From Nemertoderma westbladi (taxonomy: Eukaryota; Xenacoelomorpha; Nemertodermatida; Nemertodermatidae), in assembly GCA_032718475.1 (NCBI GenBank), contig JAUCBJ010001428.1, forward strand, positions 1 to 64,000: 64,000 nucleotides of DNA. The letters are read 5' to 3'. The notes beneath the pieces are model-generated. The model saw only the letters and a program-made list of their open reading frames with translations, had not been told where the DNA came from and made no database searches. A program made the translations under genes and the position numbers. Below, in pieces: positions 1 through 10,822 of the stretch; position 1 is the stretch's first letter, and the number at the start of each line of letters is the position of its first letter.

Positions 1-3000
1 TGTTGGGAGTGCAATAAAGTAACTGTAGTGAATAAAACATGTTGGGAGTGCAATAAAGTAGCTGAAGGGAATAAAACATGTTGGGAGTGCAATAAAGTAA
101 CTGTAGTGAATAAAACATGTTGGGAGTGCAATAAAGTAGCTGAAGGGAATAAAACATGTTGGGAGTGGAATAAAGTAACTGAAGTGAATAAAACATGTTG
201 GGAGTGGAATAAAGTAACTGAAGTGAATAAAACATGTTGGGAGTGCAATAAAGTAACTGTAGTGAATAAAACATGTTGGGAGTGCAATAAAGTAACTGTA
301 GTGAATAAAACATGTTGGGAGTGCAATAAAGTAGCTGAAGGGAATAAAACATGTTGGGAGTGCAATAAAGTAACTGTAGTGAATAAAACATGTTGGGAGT
401 GCAATAAAGTAACTGTAGTGAATAAAACATGTTGGGAGTGGAATAAAGTAGCTGAAGGGAATAAAACATGTTGGGAGTGCAATAAAGTAACTGTAGTGAA
501 TAAAACATGTTGGGAGAGCAATAAAGTAGCTGAAGGGAATAAAACATGTTGGGAGTGCAATAAAGTATCTGTAGTGAATAAAACATGTTGGGAGTGCAAT
601 AAAGTAGCTGAAGGGAATAAAACATGTTGGCAGTGCAATAAAGTAGCTGAAGGGAATAAAACATGTTGGGAGTGCAATAAAGTAACTGTAGTGAATAAAA
701 CATGTTGGGAGTGCAATAAAGTAGCTGAAGGGAATAAAACATGTTGGGAGTGGAATAAAGTAACTGAAGTGAATAAAACATGTTGGGAGTGCAATAAAGT
801 AACTGTAGTGAATAAAACATGTTGGGAGTGCAATAAAGTAACTGTAGTGAATAAAACATGTTGGGAGTGCAATAAAGTAACTGTAGTGAATAAAACATGT
901 TGGGAGTGCAATAAAGTAGCTGAAGGGAATAAAACATGTTGGGAGTGCAATAAAGTAACTGAAGGGAATAAAACATGTTGGGAGTGCAATAAAGTAACTG
1001 TAGTGAATAAAACATGTTGGGAGTGCAATAAAGTAGCTGAAGGGAATAAAACATGTTGGGAGTGCAATAAAGTAACTGTAGTGAATAAAACATGTTGGGA
1101 GTGCAATAAAGTAGCTGAAGGGAATAAAACATGTTGGGAGTGGAATAAAGTAACTGAAGTGAATAAAACATGTTGGGAGTGCAATAAAGTAACTGTAGTG
1201 AATAAAACATGTTGGGAGTGCAATAAAGTAGCTAAAGGGAATAAAACATGTTGGGAGTGGAATAAAGTAACTGAAGTGAATAAAACATGTTGGGAGTGCA
1301 ATAAAGTAACTGTAGTGAATAAAACATGTTGGGAGTGCAATAAAGTAGCTGAAGGGAATCAAACATGTTGGGAGTGGAATAAAGTAACTGAAGTGAATAA
1401 AACATGTTGGGAGTGGAATAAAGTAACTGAAGTGAATAAAACATGTTGGGAGTGCAATAAAGTAACTGTAGTGAATAAAACATGTTGGGAGTGCAATAAA
1501 GTAACTGTAGTGAATAAAACATGTTGGGAGTGCAATAAAGTAGCTGAAGGGAATAAAACATGTTGGGAGTGCAATAAAGTAACTGTAGTGAATAAAACAT
1601 GTTGGGAGTGCAATAAAGTAACTGTAGTGAATAAAACATGTTGGGAGTGCAATAAAGTAGCTGAAGGGAATAAAACATGTTGGGAGTGCAATAAAGTAAC
1701 TGTAGTGAATAAAACATGTTGGGAGTGCAATAAAGTAGCTGAAGGGAATAAAACATGTTGGGAGTGGAATAAAGTAACTGAAGTGAATAAAACATGTTGG
1801 GAGTGCAATAAAGTAACTGTAGTGAATAAAACATGTTGGGAGTGCAATAAAGTAGCTAAAGGGAATAAAACATGTTGGGAGTGGAATAAAGTAACTGAAG
1901 TGATTAAAACATGTTGGGAGTGCAATAAAGTAACTGTAGTGAATAAAACATGTTGGGAGTGCAATAAAGTAGCTGAAGGGAATAAAACATGTTGGGAGTG
2001 CAATAAAGTAACTGTAGTGAATAAAACATGTTGGGAGTGCAATAAAGTAGCTGTAGTGAATAAAACATGTTGGGAGTGCAATAAAGTAGCTGAAGGGAAT
2101 AAAACATGTTGGGAGTGCAATAAAGTAACTGTAGTGAATAAAACATGTTGGGAGTGCAATAAAGTAGCTGAAGGGAATAAAACATGTTGGGAGTGGAATA
2201 AAGTAACTGAAGTGAATAAAACATGTTGGGAGTGGAATAAAGTAACTGAAGTGAATAAAACATGTTGGGAGTGCAATAAAGTAACTGTAGTGAATAAAAC
2301 ATGTTGGGAGTGCAATAAAGTAACTGTAGTGAATAAAACATGTTGGGAGTGCAATAAAGTAGCTGAAGGGAATAAAACATGTTGGGAGTGCAATAAAGTA
2401 ACTGTAGTGAATAAAACATGTTGGGAGTGCAATAAAGTAACTGTAGTGAATAAAACATGTTGGGAGTGGAATAAAGTAGCTGAAGGGAATAAAACATGTT
2501 GGGAGTGCAATAAAGTAACTGTAGTGAATAAAACATGTTGGGAGAGCAATAAAGTAGCTGAAGGGAATAAAACATGTTGGGAGTGCAATAAAGTATCTGT
2601 AGTGAATAAAACATGTTGGGAGTGCAATAAAGTAGCTGAAGGGAATAAAACATGTTGGCAGTGCAATAAAGTAGCTGAAGGGAATAAAACATGTTGGGAG
2701 TGCAATAAAGTAACTGTAGTGAATAAAACATGTTGGGAGTGCAATAAAGTAGCTGAAGGGAATAAAACATGTTGGGAGTGGAATAAAGTAACTGAAGTGA
2801 ATAAAACATGTTGGGAGTGCAATAAAGTAACTGTAGTGAATAAAACATGTTGGGAGTGCAATAAAGTAACTGTAGTGAATAAAACATGTTGGGAGTGCAA
2901 TAAAGTAACTGTAGTGAATAAAACATGTTGGGAGTGCAATAAAGTAGCTGAAGGGAATAAAACATGTTGGGAGTGCAATAAAGTAACTGAAGGGAATAAA

Positions 3001-6000
3001 ACATGTTGGGAGTGCAATAAAGTAACTGTAGTGAATAAAACATGTTGGGAGTGCAATAAAGTAGCTGAAGGGAATAAAACATGTTGGGAGTGCAATAAAG
3101 TAACTGTAGTGAATAAAACATGTTGGGAGTGCAATAAAGTAGCTGAAGGGAATAAAACATGTTGGGAGTGGAATAAAGTAACTGAAGTGAATAAAACATG
3201 TTGGGAGTGCAATAAAGTAACTGTAGTGAATAAAACATGTTGGGAGTGCAATAAAGTAGCTAAAGGGAATAAAACATGTTGGGAGTGGAATAAAGTAACT
3301 GAAGTGAATAAAACATGTTGGGAGTGCAATAAAGTAACTGTAGTGAATAAAACATGTTGGGAGTGCAATAAAGTAGCTGAAGGGAATAAAACATGTTGGG
3401 AGTGGAATAAAGTAACTGAAGTGAATAAAACATGTTGGGAGTGGAATAAAGTAACTGAAGTGAATAAAACATGTTGGGAGTGCAATAAAGTAACTGTAGT
3501 GAATAAAACATGTTGGGAGTGCAATAAAGTAACTGTAGTGAATAAAACATGTTGGGAGTGCAATAAAGTAGCTGAAGGGAATAAAACATGTTGGGAGTGC
3601 AATAAAGTAACTGTAGTGAATAAAACATGTTGGGAGTGCAATAAAGTAACTGTAGTGAATAAAACATGTTGGGAGTGCAATAAAGTAGCTGAAGGGAATA
3701 AAACATGTTGGGAGTGCAATAAAGTAACTGTAGTGAATAAAACATGTTGGGAGTGCAATAAAGTAGCTGAAGGGAATAAAACATGTTGGGAGTGGAATAA
3801 AGTAACTGAAGTGAATAAAACATGTTGGGAGTGCAATAAAGTAACTGTAGTGAATAAAACATGTTGGGAGTGCAATAAAGTAGCTAAAGGGAATAAAACA
3901 TGTTGGGAGTGGAATAAAGTAACTGAAGTGATTAAAACATGTTGGGAGTGCAATAAAGTAACTGTAGTGAATAAAACATGTTGGGAGTGCAATAAAGTAG
4001 CTGAAGGGAATAAAACATGTTGGGAGTGGAATAAAGTAACTGAAGTGAATAAAACATGTTGGGAGTGGAATAAAGTAACTGAAGTGAATAAAACATGTTG
4101 GGAGTGCAATAAAGTAACTGTAGTGAATAAAACATGTTGGGAGTGCAATAAAGTAACTGTAGTGAATAAAACATGTTGGGAGTGCAATAAAGTAGCTGAA
4201 GGGAATAAAACATGTTGGGAGTGCAATAAAGTAACTGTAGTGAATAAAACATGTTGGGAGTGCAATAAAGTAGCTGAAGGGAATAAAACATGTTGGGAGT
4301 GGAATAAAGTAACTGAAGTGAATAAAACATGTTGGGAGTGGAATAAAGTAACTGAAGTGAATAAAACATGTTGGGAGTGCAATAAAGTAACTGTAGTGAA
4401 TAAAACATGTTGGGAGTGCAATAAAGTAACTGTAGTGAATAAAACATGTTGGGAGTGCAATAAAGTAGCTGAAGGGAATAAAACATGTTGGGAGTGCAAT
4501 AAAGTAACTGTAGTGAATAAAACATGTTGGGAGTGCAATAAAGTAACTGTAGTGAATAAAACATGTTGGGAGTGGAATAAAGTAGCTGAAGGGAATAAAA
4601 CATGTTGGGAGTGCAATAAAGTAACTGTAGTGAATAAAACATGTTGGGAGAGCAATAAAGTAGCTGAAGGGAATAAAACATGTTGGGAGTGCAATAAAGT
4701 ATCTGTAGTGAATAAAACATGTTGGGAGTGCAATAAAGTAGCTGAAGGGAATAAAACATGTTGGCAGTGCAATAAAGTAGCTGAAGGGAATAAAACATGT
4801 TGGGAGTGCAATAAAGTAACTGTAGTGAATAAAACATGTTGGGAGTGCAATAAAGTAGCTGAAGGGAATAAAACATGTTGGGAGTGGAATAAAGTAACTG
4901 AAGTGAATAAAACATGTTGGGAGTGCAATAAAGTAACTGTAGTGAATAAAACATGTTGGGAGTGCAATAAAGTAACTGTAGTGAATAAAACATGTTGGGA
5001 GTGCAATAAAGTAACTGTAGTGAATAAAACATGTTGGGAGTGCAATAAAGTAGCTGAAGGGAATAAAACATGTTGGGAGTGCAATAAAGTAACTGAAGGG
5101 AATAAAACATGTTGGGAGTGCAATAAAGTAACTGTAGTGAATAAAACATGTTGGGAGTGCAATAAAGTAGCTGAAGGGAATAAAACATGTTGGGAGTGCA
5201 ATAAAGTAACTGTAGTGAATAAAACATGTTGGGAGTGCAATAAAGTAGCTGAAGGGAATAAAACATGTTGGGAGTGGAATAAAGTAACTGAAGTGAATAA
5301 AACATGTTGGGAGTGCAATAAAGTAACTGTAGTGAATAAAACATGTTGGGAGTGCAATAAAGTAGCTAAAGGGAATAAAACATGTTGGGAGTGGAATAAA
5401 GTAACTGAAGTGAATAAAACATGTTGGGAGTGCAATAAAGTAACTGTAGTGAATAAAACATGTTGGGAGTGCAATAAAGTAGCTGAAGGGAATCAAACAT
5501 GTTGGGAGTGGAATAAAGTAACTGAAGTGAATAAAACATGTTGGGAGTGGAATAAAGTAACTGAAGTGAATAAAACATGTTGGGAGTGCAATAAAGTAAC
5601 TGTAGTGAATAAAACATGTTGGGAGTGCAATAAAGTAACTGTAGTGAATAAAACATGTTGGGAGTGCAATAAAGTAGCTGAAGGGAATAAAACATGTTGG
5701 GAGTGCAATAAAGTAACTGTAGTGAATAAAACATGTTGGGAGTGCAATAAAGTAACTGTAGTGAATAAAACATGTTGGGAGTGCAATAAAGTAGCTGAAG
5801 GGAATAAAACATGTTGGGAGTGCAATAAAGTAACTGTAGTGAATAAAACATGTTGGGAGTGCAATAAAGTAGCTGAAGGGAATAAAACATGTTGGGAGTG
5901 GAATAAAGTAACTGAAGTGAATAAAACATGTTGGGAGTGCAATAAAGTAACTGTAGTGAATAAAACATGTTGGGAGTGCAATAAAGTAGCTAAAGGGAAT

Positions 6001-6251
6001 AAAACATGTTGGGAGTGGAATAAAGTAACTGAAGTGATTAAAACATGTTGGGAGTGCAATAAAGTAACTGTAGTGAATAAAACATGTTGGGAGTGCAATA
6101 AAGTAGCTGAAGGGAATAAAACATGTTGGGAGTGGAATAAAGTAACTGAAGTGAATAAAACATGTTGGGAGTGGAATAAAGTAACTGAAGTGAATAAAAC
6201 ATGTTGGGAGTGCAATAAAGTAACTGTAGTGAATAAAACATGTTGGGAGTG
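1..6251. repeat. 39-bp minisatellite, left block, with ~2.1-kb higher-order repeat
   Basis: About 160 head-to-tail copies of a 39-bp unit (containing ACATGTTGGGAGTG, then CAATAAAGTA, then ACTGTAGTG or GCTGAAGGG variants) run from the window edge to the gypsy element. Variant units recur at long range. A TTGGCAG variant has its C at 631, 2659 and 4765, and a GGGAGAGC variant starts at 511, 2539 and 4645, so the spacings are 2028 and 2106 bp, or 52 and 54 units. The array is therefore organised in higher-order repeats. Because 39 is divisible by 3, it stays open in one plus frame (2079 codons) and in two minus frames. I read these as non-coding: most unit variants would change amino acids, and the right block contains 38-bp units that break the frame. 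It lies in the inferred intron of the minus-strand gene at 13949-15521. Confidence 0.97.
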
Positions 6252-6509
6252 TGTTGAAGATATATAAACAGTTATAGATAATCCAGTAACTCAATAATAT
6301 AGTATAATAGCTGACAGTCAAGTTACAGAACTGCACACAGACCTAACACAACTGACAACTGCACAACCTCCTACCTACCGTACCTGTCCAACCGGTAGGC
6401 CTACACCTGATACAGCAACACTAGTACTGTACTGTAGTTTTTCCTTTCTTGTACTACCGTACTATCCCAGTGGCATGGCCTACTATATGTCTCACACAAT
6501 TTCCCAACA
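6252..6509 (-). repeat. 3' LTR of the gypsy-type element
   Basis: 258 bp, beginning TG and ending CA on either strand and matching 10565-10822 along its whole length. On the sense strand it starts TGTTGGGAAATT and ends ATCTTCAACA. It lies directly against the GAGTG target duplication. Confidence 0.95.
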
Positions 6510-6517
6510 CCTCCCAC
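6510..6517 (-). promoter_or_regulatory. Polypurine tract of the gypsy-type element
   Basis: On the sense strand GTGGGAGG lies directly before the 3' LTR. This is the expected place and composition for the plus-strand DNA primer. Inferred from position only. Confidence 0.7.
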
Positions 6518-6532
6518 AGTTTTATAAACTTT

Positions 6533-9500
6533 TTAGTTTTCAAATCCATATCGCTTTGGGGGCCTAGACATTCGGCCTGAACGCGTAACGACCGTGGGTG
6601 GAGCAACCCCTATTGGTATCTCATCTTCATCATCTGTAGGGTCTATTTCATCGTATGATGTTTCATCATCTGTACTATCAACCTCCGTTTCCGATTCGAT
6701 ATCAATTACCCTTTCAATTTCATTATTCGTATTTAATGCTGACTCAACCTGATTTTCTGCATGCGAAACTTTCATCGACTTTCTAACATCTTGAAGGTGT
6801 CGGCGTATTCCTTTCACTATCACTGAACGTTCCTGTACTTGATCGACTCTATGAGGTCCCTTCCATCTCACGGTGCATTTCACATGTGAATCTGGTTTCA
6901 CGAATACGTAGTCCCCAACTTTTATATTTCCGCTTGACCTACAATCGACATCTTCTTTGGGTTGCGATATTTCTGTCACACTAGGTAGCTTCATCTTTCG
7001 TTTTGACAATCCACCAAAGAGCTTCTGAGCTGGAGTTTGCTCTTCACTCCTTCCACAAGTGTTATTGTACCAGAAACAGGATTGTTCCAATTCTTTTCCG
7101 GATCTTGCCGACCATCGTTTGATTGTCCGATGCATGCGTTCTACAGGATTCCCTTTCGGACGGTAGGCGCATGAAGGGATCCGTTTCACTTCCCATTTTC
7201 GTAAAAATATATCGAATTCAGTGCTTCTAAAAGCAGGACCATTATCACAGAGAACTTCATGGGGTGGTCCCATCTCGCAAAAAATCTGTTGAAGTTGTGC
7301 AATTACAGTTGCAGCCGTTTCATCCTTAGCCCCACGACACAATGCATAATTTGACCCACAGTCCAGTATTGTTAAGTATTTTCGTTGATTATACTCTGTG
7401 AAGTCAATCGAATTTCTATACCAGGGTTCGTCAACTTTCGTGGTCCCTTTTTCTACAAAAACAGGATTAGGGTCTATGCTATTGCATTGATCACATTCTG
7501 TGCATATTTCATTCACTAACTTCTTTGGCACAGTTCTAGAATTTAATTCTCTATCAACGTTACATAACTGCATGGTTCTGTCTACACCTTGGTGCGCTAA
7601 TTTGTGTAAATATGTAACACGCTGACGATTGTTTACATTCAATTCCTGTATATCTCCCATTGCAGCGAATGCATCATTATTGGTTTCTTTTACATCCTTA
7701 TCACGGCCAAATTTCAACCAATGTGATGGAATTCTAGTTAACGTGTCCGATAAATTTTTCGCTGATTCAACCCGATGCGGTCGGATTTTTAATTTATATT
7801 CTACTATGATCTCGCTCAGTATATCCAATCGACGCTCAATGAGCTTTCTCGCCTGACCTTTAGTTCGAATTCTGTGTGTGTCGAAAATAACAGCATTCAC
7901 CCAGCTATACACGGTTGATGAATCAATAAAGAGATTAACTACTTTTATGTTCCAATCCACTGCCATGTTAATTCCCTCAATAACCGCATCTAGTTCTGAT
8001 ACATTTATGTGTTGGTTGTCACTTTCTTTGCGAAGCCATGATCTGTCTTCAACTACAACTCCGTCTATCTTTATCAATGCTCCCTTTGCAATTGAGCTGG
8101 CGTCAGTCCATATATCTGCGTGATCTGTAGTACGAACAACCCACTCTCCTTTTACAGGATCATTGTGACATACATTATCGATCGTTTCATTAACCAATTG
8201 TTGTAAACCATCGCCTATATAACTGTCCCATGTTACGCCCGCACTACAGTGTTGTAACCATGCACATGCTGGTCTTAACCATCCTCCCACAGGATAGTGT
8301 CCCCGAAGCTGTCCACATATCGAATGTAACTCTCTCCTAGTGGTTTTTTCTGGAACTTCTGGTAACTTTTGACTCCGTCTCCAATACAATTTATTGTTTT
8401 GTTCATTTCCACAAATTTCTAGACCGAGAACCTTACATCCATTTATTACTGGTTCAGCGTCTTTTGAAATTAACCCATAATCTTTCAGGTGACCCCTTAC
8501 AGCCTCTGTAGGTATTTTATTCGTGTTTACATATACATCGTCTCTGAAGTTATCTGTGGAACTTTGAACCTTTTCATCTTTCTTTAAAACTCCTTCAACA
8601 ATACGGTCCATAATCTTTGGACCAGGACCCAACCCAAATCCCATCCTAGTAACGACATATCGCTTTCCTTCATATACAACAGTTTGGTATGATCGTAGTT
8701 CTTCTTTAATATGAATTTGCATATATGCCCAACGAAGATCGATTACAGCGGTTTGTTCTCCCATCCTCCGCCAGACTCTTAATTTTTCATTGCAGGCAGC
8801 AGCTTCACGACCAGGTGCATTGACGACATGAGAATTCAGTTCTCTATAATCTAAGATCGGCCTTATTCGTTGTTTTTTCTCCTCATATTTTGCCATGATT
8901 GGGATGGTTCCCTTGACTTCTCCATGAATTTCCGGAGAGTATGGAACTATCCATTCTCGCTCGATCCACTCTTCCATAGCAGCTTTATATAATTCGGTGT
9001 GCTCTGGTCGTATGCGATACTCAGTCATTCGATTATTAAGCTGAGGTGGCGTTCCGTCTTTCCACTTCCACTCTGCAGTCCAATTTTTTCCATCATATAC
9101 TACGCGAAAGTCTGAATCTTCTATAATAATATCGGACTGATTGGGTGCTATTTTCTTAGTTAGTGATACTTCGATATTGACTTGTTCCTTCTCTTCAATA
9201 TCTAGCTGTTTAACCTCAGCCCCTACACAACCAAATATGATTGGAGACAACGTTTCAGATCCAATATGTCGGACCACATCGATTCCTAACATTACTGCCC
9301 CTTCACCCAACAATTTTTCTACCACCAATACTGGCCATGTAAAAAGGAATTCAATTGAATTAATGGCAACGAATGTTAATTCAACCTCTCCTATCACTCC
9401 ACAATGCGATTCACCGTCTAACATCGTAATTTCAGATGATCTAATACATTTTTTCACTTCTATTCCATTTTGTTGACACCATAGTTTTGACACTAAACAT

Positions 9501-9646
9501 CTCGAGCAGCCAGTGTCAACCAATGCGGGAATGACTATATTCATTCCTTCAAGTTGAATGCCAACTAATGGGAGATTCCCATTGTGGGGGAAACATCCAT
9601 TGGCTGCGATGAATCCCCCATTCCGTTTCCCGAAGGTTGCCGCCAC
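6533..9646 (-). CDS. pol: Pol polyprotein (protease, RT, RNase H, integrase) of the gypsy-type element
   Basis: About 1037 residues. The aspartic protease motif DTGCS is at about residues 44-48. The RT carries RPILDYRE (about 262-269), the catalytic VIDLRWAY (301-308) and an FRDD box (367-370) in place of the usual YxDD. RNase H has the DIWTDAS core near 510. Integrase shows an HHCC finger near 680-720 and a D,D,E triad in SIDFTEYN (about 747), LCDNGPAF (about 802) and NPVERMHR (about 833). An acidic tail follows. The first codon of the open stretch is GTG, there is no suitable ATG, and the frame opens only a few codons upstream. Pol is therefore almost certainly made as Gag-Pol by -1 frameshifting in the 82-nt overlap with gag. 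No frame damage is visible. The RT block resembles a gypsy-related group seen in other marine invertebrates, but the exact clade is not established. Confidence 0.95.
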   Translation of the reverse strand: MAATFGKRNGGFIAANGCFPHNGNLPLVGIQLEGMNIVIPALVDTGCSRCLVSKLWCQQNGIEVKKCIRSSEITMLDGESHCGVIGEVELTFVAINSIEFLFTWPVLVVEKLLGEGAVMLGIDVVRHIGSETLSPIIFGCVGAEVKQLDIEEKEQVNIEVSLTKKIAPNQSDIIIEDSDFRVVYDGKNWTAEWKWKDGTPPQLNNRMTEYRIRPEHTELYKAAMEEWIEREWIVPYSPEIHGEVKGTIPIMAKYEEKKQRIRPILDYRELNSHVVNAPGREAAACNEKLRVWRRMGEQTAVIDLRWAYMQIHIKEELRSYQTVVYEGKRYVVTRMGFGLGPGPKIMDRIVEGVLKKDEKVQSSTDNFRDDVYVNTNKIPTEAVRGHLKDYGLISKDAEPVINGCKVLGLEICGNEQNNKLYWRRSQKLPEVPEKTTRRELHSICGQLRGHYPVGGWLRPACAWLQHCSAGVTWDSYIGDGLQQLVNETIDNVCHNDPVKGEWVVRTTDHADIWTDASSIAKGALIKIDGVVVEDRSWLRKESDNQHINVSELDAVIEGINMAVDWNIKVVNLFIDSSTVYSWVNAVIFDTHRIRTKGQARKLIERRLDILSEIIVEYKLKIRPHRVESAKNLSDTLTRIPSHWLKFGRDKDVKETNNDAFAAMGDIQELNVNNRQRVTYLHKLAHQGVDRTMQLCNVDRELNSRTVPKKLVNEICTECDQCNSIDPNPVFVEKGTTKVDEPWYRNSIDFTEYNQRKYLTILDCGSNYALCRGAKDETAATVIAQLQQIFCEMGPPHEVLCDNGPAFRSTEFDIFLRKWEVKRIPSCAYRPKGNPVERMHRTIKRWSARSGKELEQSCFWYNNTCGRSEEQTPAQKLFGGLSKRKMKLPSVTEISQPKEDVDCRSSGNIKVGDYVFVKPDSHVKCTVRWKGPHRVDQVQERSVIVKGIRRHLQDVRKSMKVSHAENQVESALNTNNEIERVIDIESETEVDSTDDETSYDEIDPTDDEDEIPIGVAPPTVVTRSGRMSRPPKRYGFEN

Positions 9647-10521
9647 GATGATGCCGCCAAAGCATTATTGCTACCGGAGACCGCATTCGTATACCCTTGT
9701 CTCGTACTGTTACGGCATCCTCTCGCAATATGACCCTCCATTCCACAGTTGTGACACCTGATGACATTTCCACTATTTCTAGCTTGAAAACCATCATAAC
9801 GATCATTACCGGTGCCACCTCTATCAGCTACTGAACAATTCCGAGCCAAGTGGCCCCACGTTCCACAACGGTAACACTGAACATTACTACCAACACCACC
9901 GCTATTTACAATGGGACGAAATCCCCTTCCCCTGTGTGGCCCACCACGAAAACCAGCAGCTCCAATCCCAAAACCGGCAGCTCCAATCCCAATCCCATCT
10001 CTTCCACTTCCGGCTCTCTCTGACAGTATACGCCGAGCTTGTTGCAATAAATCCGTCCAATTTCTCCTGCTCGCCATTGCTTTAACTTCTGACCTAACGC
10101 TCTCAGGTAAACCATTCGCAAACTGAGCCGTTAACATATCCTGTGCACATTGACTATCTATATCCTTTGTAATTAGTGATAGCAACCTCCGCAAATCTGC
10201 TAGAAACGCATCAGCAGACTCATCACTCTTTAATATCCGACTTTTAAACTTATCGTACGCTAGATACGGATTGTCAGCAAACGCCTCGATCAATCGGTCA
10301 CGAACTTCATCGTAGTTATTCTTTTGCTCGTCGTCCAGCTGATTTATAACATCATGAGCTGCTCCCGTCAGCGATAGACGAAAATATGTAACTCGACTCT
10401 CTTCCGTTAGTTTAGATTCCGTTTTGAGAATATTGAAAGTATCGTCAAACGTTGCAATCCACGAGCAGGGATCACCAGTTCCATCATACTTAACGACGTA
10501 ATCCGATAATTTTGGCGCCAT
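9565..10521 (-). CDS. gag: Gag protein of the gypsy-type element, two CCHC knuckles
   Basis: 318 residues from an ATG (plus-strand cat at 10519-10521). The N-terminal 170 residues look like a helical capsid-type region of retrotransposon Gag (WIATFDDTF near 21-29, then a run of short helices). A Gly/Arg-rich linker follows (about 171-205). Two zinc knuckles of the form C-x2-C-x4-H-x4-C are at 216-229 and 256-269 and would bind the element's RNA. The stop lies 60 nt past the slippery site, so unshifted ribosomes give Gag and shifted ones give Gag-Pol. The frame is intact, consistent with a young insertion. Confidence 0.93.
   Translation of the reverse strand: MAPKLSDYVVKYDGTGDPCSWIATFDDTFNILKTESKLTEESRVTYFRLSLTGAAHDVINQLDDEQKNNYDEVRDRLIEAFADNPYLAYDKFKSRILKSDESADAFLADLRRLLSLITKDIDSQCAQDMLTAQFANGLPESVRSEVKAMASRRNWTDLLQQARRILSERAGSGRDGIGIGAAGFGIGAAGFRGGPHRGRGFRPIVNSGGVGSNVQCYRCGTWGHLARNCSVADRGGTGNDRYDGFQARNSGNVIRCHNCGMEGHIARGCRNSTRQGYTNAVSGSNNALAASSWRQPSGNGMGDSSQPMDVSPTMGISH
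9625..9631 (-). promoter_or_regulatory. -1 ribosomal frameshift slippery site GGGAAAC
   Basis: On the sense strand the gag frame reads TCG GGA AAC, an exact X-XXY-YYZ heptamer (GGGAAAC) in the zero frame. Slipping back one base continues into the pol frame (Gly-Lys-Arg-Asn). It sits inside the gag/pol overlap 9565-9646 and is the only obvious slippery heptamer there. I did not fold the downstream RNA to test for a stimulatory structure. Confidence 0.85.
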
Positions 10522-10547
10522 AACGATTTAGGTTAAACAATAGATCA

Positions 10548-10564
10548 GTATAGCCCGGTTAGCT
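10548..10564 (-). other. Candidate primer-binding site, non-canonical
   Basis: Directly after the 5' LTR the sense strand reads AGCTAACCGGGCTATAC. It does not start TGG, as a site pairing with the CCA end of a full tRNA would. Its complement contains GCCCGGTTAGCT, which resembles the 5' end of lysine tRNAs (GCCCGGxTAGCTC). Position is certain; the primer is unknown. Confidence 0.45.
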
Positions 10565-10822
10565 TGTTGAAGATATATAAACAGTTATAGATAATCCAGT
10601 AACTCAATAATATAGTATAATAGCTGACAGTCAAGTTACAGAACTGCACACAGACCTAACACAACTGACAACTGCACAACCTCCTACCTACCGTACCTGT
10701 CCAACCGGTAGGCCTACACCTGATACAGCAACACTAGTACTGTACTGTAGTTTTTCCTTTCTTGTACTACCGTACTATCCCAGTGGCATGGCCTACTATA
10801 TGTCTCACACAATTTCCCAACA
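10565..10822 (-). repeat. 5' LTR of the gypsy-type element
   Basis: 258 bp, matching 6252-6509 in full by eye and followed on the plus strand by the second GAGTG target-site copy. It should hold the promoter, but I see no convincing TATA box and assign none. Confidence 0.95.

Larger units (their letters stand above)
6252..10822 (-). mobile_element. Complete Ty3/gypsy-type LTR retrotransposon
   Basis: A 4571-bp element with two 258-bp LTRs that I find identical by eye, flanked by the 5-bp direct repeat GAGTG (6247-6251 and 10823-10827). Removing the element and one GAGTG restores a normal 39-bp minisatellite unit. Sense is on the minus strand: 5' LTR at 10565-10822, then gag, pol, polypurine tract and 3' LTR at 6252-6509. 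Pol order is protease, reverse transcriptase, RNase H, integrase, which is the Ty3/gypsy order and not that of copia. There is no env-like ORF. Identical LTRs, intact frames and an intact target duplication indicate a recent and possibly still competent insertion. Confidence 0.95.

Noticed and set aside
1232-6241. Long minus-strand frames through the same array (for example SLQLLYCTPNMFY repeats).
   Set aside because: Same cause. Two minus frames are open simultaneously and no initiation context or non-repeat domain is attached.
1-6251. A CRISPR-like regular repeat array.
   Set aside because: There are no unique spacers, units are contiguous, and the genome is an animal's.
28-6267. A 2079-codon plus-strand frame that reads as a Cys/Trp-rich repeat protein (NKTCWECNKVTVV units).
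   Set aside because: It is a by-product of a 39-bp unit. Variants mostly change amino acids, other frames are equally open, the frame ends in the retrotransposon LTR, and neighbouring 38-bp units shift it.
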